Positions 1 through 5,831 of a stretch of 5,831 bases of DNA are shown here, one piece after another. Source of the DNA: an uncultured Lachnospiraceae bacterium (GTDB lineage Bacteria; Bacillota; Clostridia; Lachnospirales; Lachnospiraceae); the NCBI GenBank assembly GCA_910588895.1, contig CAJUSS010000185.1, positions 1-5,831 on the forward strand. Reading direction: 5' to 3'. Numbering within the stretch: the first letter of the stretch is position 1; each line of letters opens with the position of its first letter. Made by a program: the position numbers and the translations under genes. The notes under the pieces are model-generated. The model saw only the letters and a program-made list of their open reading frames with translations, was not told where the DNA came from and did not search any database.

Positions 1-3000
1 GGATCGCGAAAAGCTCTTCCTTCGTAGCCAGGGTATCCCGGATGCTCCCCCCGGAGATGATCTCGTCGGAGAGGCGGGCCTTCTGCTCCTGGAGCTTGTG
101 GATCTTTTCCTCCAGGGTGTCCTTCATCAGGAGCTTGTACACGGTGACCACCTGTCTCTGCCCGATCCTGTGGGCCCGATCGGTAGCCTGGTCCTGGGCT
201 GCCATGTTCCACCAGGGATCGAAGTGGATCACCATGGAGGCAGCAGTCAGGTTCAGGCCTGTCCCTCCGGCTTTTAAGGAGATCAAAAACACCGGTGTCT
301 TATCCCGGCTAAAGGCCTCCACCAGGCTGGCACGTTTTTCTTTGGACGTGTTCCCGGTCAGCACATAGCAGGAGATCTTTTCCTGCTCCAGTCTTTTTTG
401 GATGATCGTAAGCGCCGTGGTGAACTGGGAGAACAAAAGGATCTGGTTCCCTGCGGCGATCCCGCTGCGGATCAGCTCCAGACAGGTCTCCACCTTCGCC
501 GCCGGGCCTTTATGATCCTCATACACCATAGCAGGATCGCAGCAGAGCTGCCGCAGCTTGGTCAGCTCTGCCAGGATCTGGAGCTTGCCTGCACGGAATC
601 CTTCCTGGCTCTGTCCCTCCAGCGAGGCCAAAAGCTTCTGCAGGTTCGCGTCATACAGCGCCTTCTGCTCCTCTCCCATCCGCGAGTAGACGATCTTCTC
701 GATCTTATCCGGCAATTCCTTCAGCACATCGCCTTTCAGCCTGCGGAGGATGTAGGGGCGGATCATCTTCTTTAGCCGCGCGGCCACCCGTTCATCCTGG
801 TCCGCCGCGATCGGCTGTTCATAGGCCTCCCGAAAATGCTTATAGCGGTCCAAGATGCCCGGCATCAAAAAGTCAAAGATGCTCCACAGCTCGCTGAGCG
901 TGTTCTCGATCGGCGTCCCTGTAAGGGCAAAGCGCTGAGCACTGTCCAGGGTCTTCACCGCCTTCGCCGCCTGGGTGGTATGGTTCTTGATGTTCTGAGC
1001 CTCGTCGATGATCACGTTTTCAAAACGGATATCCTGGTAAACCTCCACATCCCGCTTCAAAAGGTCGTAGGAGGTCAGGAGCACATCCCCCTCCCCGGCC
1101 AAAAGCTTCGCCTTTCTGGCAGCCGCGCTCCCCGTCACCGTGACAGCGGACAGGGTGGGGGCGAACCGCCCGATCTCACTTTCCCAGTTATAGACCAGGG
1201 ACGCAGGGCAGACCACCAGACCCAGGTAGCGGATCTTTTTCACCGCTCCCTCCTGTGCGATCTTCTCTTTGGCCACTTGCTCTTGGACCGTCTGCCCCTG
1301 CGCCACCTGCTTTTGGGCCAGCAGGTAGGCGATCGTCTGGATGGTCTTGCCCAATCCCATATCGTCCGCTAAGATCCCGCCAAAGGTCAGCTTCTGCAGG
1401 GTCATCATCCACCGGAATCCGAACTTCTGATAAGAGCGCAGGGTGGCCTTAAGCTCTTTTGGGACCTCAAAGTCGCTGTCCTCTATGTTCTTCATATCCC
1501 GGAGCAGAGCCTTGAAGCGCTGGCTCCTGTCCACCTGGATGTCCCCTCCGTTTTCCCGCAGGATCTGGTCTAAGTAAAAGGAACGGTAGCCCGGGATGGT
1601 CAGATGGCCTTCCGCCAGCTGCTCCCCTTTTAAGTCCAGCCCCTCTGCCAGCTCTGCCACCGCAGAGAGGCCATTGTCCTCCAGCCGTAAAAAGGCCCCG
1701 TCCGGCAGCCGATAGAATCTCCTTTTCCTGCGGTAGCCCTGGAGGATGGCTTCGATCTGATCCAAGGGCAGACGTTTTGCCTGTATATCCACGTCTAAAA
1801 GACCGGCCTTAAACCCGATCCCCACCGAGACCTTGGGCGGCCGCACGATCTGGAGCTTTTTTAAGCTGTCGGAGATAAAGACCTCCCCCAGCTGCTGCAG
1901 CTGCCCGATCCCCTCATCCAGCAGAAGGTACAGCCGGTCCTCATCCTCTTCCGGGAGCAAAAAAAGCTGCTGCCGCTTATCTATGCGGACAAAGAACTGT
2001 TCCAGCACCTTTAAAAAGCCCTGCTCCTTCTCAAAGTCCCGGTGGAGCCTGCTGACCGTGATCTCCTCTAAAAGGTTGTAGCTGGTCTCCCCGTAGGAAC
2101 AGACTGCCCTGGCTGTGACCTGCTCCTCCTGCCGGTCCAGATAGACTTGGATCTGGCAGGGCGCAGGCTCATATCGGACCAGCTCCTGGGGCGTATCGCA
2201 GCTGGTATACTGCTTTAGGATCGGAAGGACCGATGCGCAGAAGGCGCTGGCATCGTCGGGGTGGATGGTGTATTCCATCCGATAGCCGGTGAACAGGCTG
2301 GCGATCATCTTCATCGGCTCCGAAAATTCCCGGCTGCACACATATAAGGAGCTCCCCGCCCGTATACAGATCCGATCCTGCCCGATAAATGCCTCCGCAG
2401 GAGGCACGATGAGCCGATATCCGCCCTCCGGCCGGGCGATCAGCTGCACCTTCACCATCGGGTTCCCTTTTTTGATCTCCAGCTCCGGCTTCATATTCCC
2501 GGTCCCGTTAAAGGGATAGCTTCCGTCGGCCAGCACCTCGGCGAACCGGACCAGCCAGCTATCGGAAAGGCTCAGCTTCCGTCTGGTCAAGATCTCCCCA
2601 TGCTCGTAGTGACCGTAATAGCTCCCACGGCAGTGGTAGTTCCAGATCACGTTCTTTTCCTGGAGGATGTACTGCTCCAGGACCTTTAAGAGCGCCTGGC
2701 TCCTGGGTGTGAAAACGCTCCATTCATGATAAAAGGCCAGCTTCTTCCCGTATTCCACCCAGTCATGGCTCCGGACCGCCTCCACCAGCTGGGTGATGTT
2801 CTTCAGCACATATTTCTGGGCGGCCCCGATCTTAAATTCCAGGCTCCAATACCGCTCGCTCTTCTCAAACACCGGGATCAGCTCCACCTTCCCAGTCAGC
2901 TCCGGCTGCAGGTATCTGGCTTTCTCCTTCATGGAGCTGGCGTAGATGATATCCGTCAGGGCTTCGTCCGTGGCCCGCAGCCTGACCCGTGCCCGCTGCC

Positions 3001-3574
3001 TGGCCGGGAGAGCCCCTCCGCCTGCCGACTGGCCTCTGCCGCCTGCTGCGGGACTTTCGCCGCTCCCCGCCGGCTGGCTGTGGCTTCCTTCCGACATGCC
3101 TGCGCCACCTCCTGCGCGACTTTCTCCGCTCCCCGCCGGCTGGCTGTGGCTTCCTTCCGACATGCCTGCGCCTCCCGCTGCCAAGATCTTATCGCTCTCT
3201 GCAGGACTTTCGCCGTCCACTGCCGCCAGGCTCGTTCCTCTTGCGGACACCCCACCGTTCTTTGATCCCAGGCTGTTCTCTATATAGTACATCTTCATAG
3301 CTACCGCCACACAATGCTTGCACATCTTTGGATATGTCCTGAACGCCGGACAGGTGCAAGCATAGCTGCTCCACATATCCATCTTTCCCCGATGGGTCAG
3401 GACCACCTCATAGCGGGCGCCGCGGGTGGTGCCCGCCACCTCCGCCTGGATCAGCTGGTCCTCCCCCATCTCTATCCGCCTTAAGCTTCCCACCCTTTTG
3501 CTCATATAGACATGCTCGCCCTTTTTATAGGTGGCCGCCACAGTGGCTCCTCGTATGGATCTTAACGTGATCAT
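1..3574 (-). CDS. SWIM zinc-finger SNF2-family DNA-dependent ATPase (DEAD/DEAH-box helicase superfamily 2), 3' end cut by window
   Basis: Predicted SF2 translocase that uses ATP to move on duplex DNA or displace bound proteins; its cellular role in bacteria is not established. The frame is open for 1191 codons from ATG at 3574-3572 to the left edge. Residues 73-87 form a SWIM finger, CxC-x9-CxH (C73, C75, C85, H87). A Gly/Ser/Ala linker with a 22-residue repeat covers about 105-195. A long region up to about 700 matches in position the bacterial SNF2-associated domain. The motor follows: LRSYQ at 712-716, Walker A GLGKT at 740-744 (K743), Walker B DEAQ at 857-860, then LTGTP, an ILRRLK segment, and motif VI DRAHRIGQ at 1132-1139. 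Translation stops in KEELFAI, a usual near-terminal segment, so few residues should be missing. The start is supported by a Shine-Dalgarno sequence 6 nt upstream. Residues 753-782 look like a Gln/Lys-rich insert. Family assignment is firm; the substrate is unknown. Confidence 0.97.
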   Translation of the reverse strand, partial: MITLRSIRGATVAATYKKGEHVYMSKRVGSLRRIEMGEDQLIQAEVAGTTRGARYEVVLTHRGKMDMWSSYACTCPAFRTYPKMCKHCVAVAMKMYYIENSLGSKNGGVSARGTSLAAVDGESPAESDKILAAGGAGMSEGSHSQPAGSGESRAGGGAGMSEGSHSQPAGSGESPAAGGRGQSAGGGALPARQRARVRLRATDEALTDIIYASSMKEKARYLQPELTGKVELIPVFEKSERYWSLEFKIGAAQKYVLKNITQLVEAVRSHDWVEYGKKLAFYHEWSVFTPRSQALLKVLEQYILQEKNVIWNYHCRGSYYGHYEHGEILTRRKLSLSDSWLVRFAEVLADGSYPFNGTGNMKPELEIKKGNPMVKVQLIARPEGGYRLIVPPAEAFIGQDRICIRAGSSLYVCSREFSEPMKMIASLFTGYRMEYTIHPDDASAFCASVLPILKQYTSCDTPQELVRYEPAPCQIQVYLDRQEEQVTARAVCSYGETSYNLLEEITVSRLHRDFEKEQGFLKVLEQFFVRIDKRQQLFLLPEEDEDRLYLLLDEGIGQLQQLGEVFISDSLKKLQIVRPPKVSVGIGFKAGLLDVDIQAKRLPLDQIEAILQGYRRKRRFYRLPDGAFLRLEDNGLSAVAELAEGLDLKGEQLAEGHLTIPGYRSFYLDQILRENGGDIQVDRSQRFKALLRDMKNIEDSDFEVPKELKATLRSYQKFGFRWMMTLQKLTFGGILADDMGLGKTIQTIAYLLAQKQVAQGQTVQEQVAKEKIAQEGAVKKIRYLGLVVCPASLVYNWESEIGRFAPTLSAVTVTGSAAARKAKLLAGEGDVLLTSYDLLKRDVEVYQDIRFENVIIDEAQNIKNHTTQAAKAVKTLDSAQRFALTGTPIENTLSELWSIFDFLMPGILDRYKHFREAYEQPIAADQDERVAARLKKMIRPYILRRLKGDVLKELPDKIEKIVYSRMGEEQKALYDANLQKLLASLEGQSQEGFRAGKLQILAELTKLRQLCCDPAMVYEDHKGPAAKVETCLELIRSGIAAGNQILLFSQFTTALTIIQKRLEQEKISCYVLTGNTSKEKRASLVEAFSRDKTPVFLISLKAGGTGLNLTAASMVIHFDPWWNMAAQDQATDRAHRIGQRQVVTVYKLLMKDTLEEKIHKLQEQKARLSDEIISGGSIRDTLATKEELFAI
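3052..3183 (-). repeat. 66-bp tandem repeat, two copies, inside the SNF2 gene
   Basis: Copy A is 3052-3117 and copy B is 3118-3183. By eye they match at 60 of 66 positions, with a 47-base block identical (3060-3106 and 3126-3172). The period is 22 codons, so the reading frame is kept. The unit encodes GAGMSEGSHSQPAGSGES plus a few Gly/Ala residues, at about residues 131-175. A degenerate third copy lies upstream in the gene, starting near plus-strand 3205, where the peptide VDGESPAES lines up with GSGESPAAG. The repeat lies in a low-complexity linker between the SWIM finger and the helicase-associated region. Its probable role is a flexible tether of variable length. The two copies differ mainly at the unit edges, which suggests a fairly recent duplication. 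Confidence 0.95.
3314..3358 (-). other. SWIM zinc-finger coding segment of the SNF2 protein
   Basis: Codons 73-87 encode C-T-C at 73-75 and C-K-H at 85-87, the CxC-xn-CxH pattern of SWIM domains, followed by a hydrophobic helix-like stretch (VAVAMKMYY). SWIM fingers are known to bind zinc and to mediate DNA or protein contacts. They are common at the N-terminus of bacterial SNF2 proteins of this layout. All four ligand residues are intact, so the finger is probably functional. Confidence 0.9.
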
Positions 3575-3580
3575 CCAAAA

Positions 3581-3587
3581 CCTTCTT
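3581..3587 (-). promoter_or_regulatory. Ribosome binding site of the SNF2 gene
   Basis: On the minus strand the purine run AAGAAGG ends 6 nt before the ATG at 3574-3572. This is one mismatch from AGGAGG with good spacing. It fixes the start at this ATG and rules out later in-frame starts. Confidence 0.75.
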
Positions 3588-3613
3588 TCTCTTCCGCGGC
3601 CATTCCCTTGCGC

Positions 3614-3640
3614 CGTTCTCTTCTGCCGAGAACGCTTTTT
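3614..3640 (+). terminator. Possible intrinsic terminator reading on the plus strand, in the gap between the two minus-strand genes
   Basis: CGTTCTC (3614-3620) and GAGAACG (3628-3634) form a perfect 7-bp inverted repeat around a 7-nt loop. On the plus strand it is followed by C and five T residues (3636-3640). On the minus strand the A run precedes the hairpin and no T run follows it, so it should not stop transcription leaving the molybdoenzyme gene. If real, it would end antisense transcripts coming out of the SNF2 region before they enter the molybdoenzyme gene. The stem is short and the T tract modest, so the call is tentative. The rest of the gap (3575-3644) shows no convincing promoter. 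Confidence 0.35.
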
Positions 3641-3644
3641 CCTA

Positions 3645-5831
3645 TCAACGCTCCCGGCTCCATACGGCCACCTGGACCAGATTGGTATGCTGCGGGTTTC
3701 CTTTTGCTAAAGGAGTGGGATGGGCCGCCGAGGTCAGCACATTGATCGACCCCCTTATGTCTGTCCCTTCTGCATCCGGTGTATACCAGCCGCCCTGGGA
3801 CATGGCCACCACGCCCTCCATGATCCGTTCCGTCACCACCGCCGGGATGCGCACACGGCCGCGGTCGTTAAAGACCTCCACCAGCTGTCCCTGACCGATC
3901 CCTCGGGCCTTGGCATCGGCGGGATGGATCCAGAGGCCGGGACGCTCCACCTCCTCCTGCCACTGGTTATTGTCATGGATCGAATGGCAGCGCCTGCGGG
4001 TGTGCCAGCCGATCAGCTGGAGGGGATATTTTTTTCTCAGCTCGTCCTCCGGCCCCTCCGGACAGGGGATAAAGCCCGGGATCGCCGGGATATCCTGCTG
4101 GTGAAAGTCGTAGAGCCTCTTAGAAAAGATCTCGATCTTCCCGGAAGGAGTGGCAAAGGGGTAGCGGACCGGATCGCGGATCTCCTTTTCAAAGGCGATA
4201 TAGCGGGCTTCTTCCTTATACTGCCAGCCTCCCTTTGCGCAAAAGGTCGGATAGTCCGGCAGCTCCTTCTCCTTTTGCCGCAGGATCTCGTAATTTGCCT
4301 CCAGCCACTGGGAAAGCTCCGGACGGCCATCCACGAACTGGTCGTACAGGCCTAAACAGGCGGCCACCTCCTTTAGCCATCCCCACTCAAAGCGGCAGGC
4401 AAATGGCGGGTCCAGAGCCTGGTTATTTTTCAGCAGGTAGCTGTCGCCGCGCCAGGGGCCGGTGATGTTCTCCCCCTCGAACACCGAGGTGGCCGGAAGG
4501 AGGATGTCCGCATAGCGGGCGCTGGGCGTCATGAAGATGTCGGAGCAGAGGATGAACTCGCATTTTGTCTCATCCTCCAAGATCCGTATGGTGTCGTGGA
4601 TATCCGCGTGCTGGTTGACCAGGGCATTGCCGGCTAAGTTCACCAGCATCTTGATGTTGCTCTCCAGCCGCTCCACCCCGCAGATCCGGTCTTCCCCTGG
4701 GGTCATCTCGGTCCCGTGCTCGATCGCCTTGGTCCACAAGAACACCGGGATCTTGCCCGGATAGGGATCTGGGGCCTGATCGGTGAAGAGCCGGATCCCC
4801 TCCCTCTCCTTCAGCTCCCCGGCCCCGGCGCTGCCGCCGCCAGGTATCCCCACATTGCCGGTCAGACAGGCCAGCATGCAGAGGCCCTTTGTGGTCTGTT
4901 CCCCGTTCCCGTGACGCTGGGGCCCCAGGCCCGGAAGGAGGCAGGCAGGCTTTGTCCGCCCATAGCTCTCGGCCAGGCGACGGATCGTCCCGGCCGGGAT
5001 CTTGCAGATCTTCTCCGCCCACTCCGGCGTCTTGGGTATCCCGTCCTTTTCCCCAAAGAGATAGGCGTGGTAGCTTTCCCCGGCAGGGATCTTCTCCGGC
5101 ATATGCTCCTCATCAAAGCCCAGGCAGTAGGTGTCCATAAAATGCTGGTCCTGGAGCCCCTCCGACCAGATCACATAGGCCATGGCATCTGCCAGCGCGC
5201 TGTCTGTGGAGGGCCGGATGGGGATCCATTCATCGGCAAAAGCCACCGCCGTCTGGCTCATCCTGGGATCCACCACGACGATCTTCACGCCCTTGTCCTT
5301 CAGCTTGGACAGATAAGCGCTCTTTTCCGGTCCAAAGACCGTCTCCGCCGGGTTATCCCCCCAGAGGATCAAAAGCCTGGTATTTAAAAGATCTGCCGGG
5401 CTGTTGCCGCAGTCCGCTATCCCATAGATATAGGGCGACATATAGCTGGCACAAGCTGAACTGTAGTTGTTAAAATGGTCCAGATACCCGCCGTCCAGTG
5501 CCAGGAGCCTTTTGGCCAGACGGTTGGGGCGCATGATCCCGGCAACCCCCCAGCCATAGACCACATACCGGGAGCCGGGCCCATAGGTATCCCGGATCCT
5601 GGCCCACTGTCCGGCGATGATCTGGACCGCCTCCTCCCAGCTGATCCGGGCAAACTTCCCGCTCCCTCTTTTCCCGATCCGCTTCATGGGATAGCGCAGG
5701 CGGTCCGGATGCAGAAAGGTCCTCCGGTACCCCCTCCCTCGGACGCAGGCGCGGATCCTCACGTCCGGGCTGCCGCCATCCGAGTCGATCTTGAGCATGC
5801 AGCCCTCCTGGACCGTGGGACGGATCACGCA
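3645..5831 (-). CDS. dmsA: DmsA-type molybdopterin oxidoreductase catalytic subunit (DMSO reductase family), 5' end cut by window
   Basis: Expected to reduce an S-oxide, N-oxide or related acceptor at a bis-molybdopterin guanine dinucleotide centre, taking electrons from a ferredoxin-like partner subunit. Counting V1 as GTG at 5828-5826, C28 is the last [4Fe-4S] cysteine, in RACVRGR. TGC at 5831-5829 is the third, giving CX27C. The first two cysteines and any Tat leader lie outside the window, so the GTG is not the true start. HPDRLRYPMKR at 40-50 and ISWEEA at 62-67 are typical. YSSA at 122-125 aligns with E. coli DmsA, making S123 the likely Mo ligand. Cofactor-binding stretches include WIPIRP at 201-206, GPQRHGNGE at 302-310 and GNVGIPGG at 324-331. 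The dinucleotide-binding domain spans about 601-720 and ends in the DmsA-like GNPQHTNLVQV. Stops TGA and TAG follow in tandem. Similarity to E. coli DmsA/YnfE, recalled from memory, runs the whole length. Family is firm; substrate is not. The next gene is SNF2, not dmsB. Confidence 0.95.
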   Translation of the reverse strand, partial: CVIRPTVQEGCMLKIDSDGGSPDVRIRACVRGRGYRRTFLHPDRLRYPMKRIGKRGSGKFARISWEEAVQIIAGQWARIRDTYGPGSRYVVYGWGVAGIMRPNRLAKRLLALDGGYLDHFNNYSSACASYMSPYIYGIADCGNSPADLLNTRLLILWGDNPAETVFGPEKSAYLSKLKDKGVKIVVVDPRMSQTAVAFADEWIPIRPSTDSALADAMAYVIWSEGLQDQHFMDTYCLGFDEEHMPEKIPAGESYHAYLFGEKDGIPKTPEWAEKICKIPAGTIRRLAESYGRTKPACLLPGLGPQRHGNGEQTTKGLCMLACLTGNVGIPGGGSAGAGELKEREGIRLFTDQAPDPYPGKIPVFLWTKAIEHGTEMTPGEDRICGVERLESNIKMLVNLAGNALVNQHADIHDTIRILEDETKCEFILCSDIFMTPSARYADILLPATSVFEGENITGPWRGDSYLLKNNQALDPPFACRFEWGWLKEVAACLGLYDQFVDGRPELSQWLEANYEILRQKEKELPDYPTFCAKGGWQYKEEARYIAFEKEIRDPVRYPFATPSGKIEIFSKRLYDFHQQDIPAIPGFIPCPEGPEDELRKKYPLQLIGWHTRRRCHSIHDNNQWQEEVERPGLWIHPADAKARGIGQGQLVEVFNDRGRVRIPAVVTERIMEGVVAMSQGGWYTPDAEGTDIRGSINVLTSAAHPTPLAKGNPQHTNLVQVAVWSRER

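Noticed and set aside
836..1372. 178-codon plus-strand open frame, with others at 42-368, 398-775 and 1833-2081
   Set aside because: They are antisense to the conserved SNF2 motor and its associated domain, and their translations resemble no known family.
3052..3183. CRISPR-like array
   Set aside because: The repeats are directly adjacent with no spacers, there are only two good copies, and they are in frame within a coding gene.
2726..3300. Overlapping plus-strand frames of 100-180 codons across the repeat region
   Set aside because: The repeat has no stop in any frame and a period divisible by three, so all frames stay open. The SNF2 frame continues through with conserved domains on both sides.
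4570..5022. Minus-strand 150-codon open frame in a second frame inside the molybdoenzyme gene
   Set aside because: It is a +1/-1 shadow of the real coding frame with Gly/Arg-rich low-complexity translation; the real frame is uninterrupted here.
4716..5387. 223-codon plus-strand open frame, and a 211-codon one at 3720-4355
   Set aside because: Both lie wholly opposite the molybdoenzyme gene, whose own frame encodes a continuous, strongly conserved protein. The plus-strand translations are Pro/Arg/Leu-rich with no recognisable domain, as expected from antisense GC-rich DNA.
3645..5831. Formate dehydrogenase or nitrate reductase instead of a DmsA-type enzyme
   Set aside because: The Mo-ligand position holds Ser in YSSA rather than Cys/Sec or Asp, and similarity to DmsA runs through to the GNPQHTNLVQV C-terminus.

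Overview
The window holds two large genes, both on the minus strand and both cut by a window edge, with a 70-nt gap between them. Read in transcription order (right to left), these are the catalytic subunit of a DmsA-type molybdoenzyme (3645-5831, 5' end missing) and a SWIM-zinc-finger SNF2-family ATPase (1-3574, 3' end missing by probably only a few residues). No RNA gene, insertion sequence, CRISPR array or phage gene was seen. The many open frames on the plus strand and in the other minus frames are shadows of these two genes in GC-rich DNA.

Organism: The DNA is GC-rich and favours CTG, ATC, AAG and GAG codons, yet keeps frequent TTA, TTT and AAA. The SNF2 gene has a purine-rich Shine-Dalgarno sequence at standard spacing. 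A SWIM-SNF2 protein of this layout next to an anaerobic DMSO-reductase-family subunit would fit an anaerobic member of the Bacillota, such as a GC-rich Clostridia (Lachnospiraceae or Oscillospiraceae type). This is inference from gene style; there is no taxonomic marker in the window.

Layout: 1-3574 encodes N-terminal SWIM finger, repeat-bearing Gly/Ser/Ala linker, long helicase-associated region, then the two RecA-like lobes of the SNF2 motor. 3575-3644 is the gap, with a ribosome binding site for the SNF2 gene and a 7-bp inverted repeat that looks like a plus-strand terminator. 3645-5831 encodes the molybdoenzyme, nearly complete: the window edge falls exactly on the third cysteine of its iron-sulfur motif.

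The two products have no obvious shared job. One is expected to reduce an S- or N-oxide (or related) acceptor in anaerobic respiration; the other is expected to move along or remodel DNA or nucleoprotein. They may share a transcript because no minus-strand terminator is visible between them. The main points of interest are that dmsB does not follow the dmsA-like gene, the near-perfect 66-bp tandem repeat in the SNF2 linker, an insert inside the SNF2 motor, and the opposing terminator in the gap. I see no convincing new multi-gene system here.
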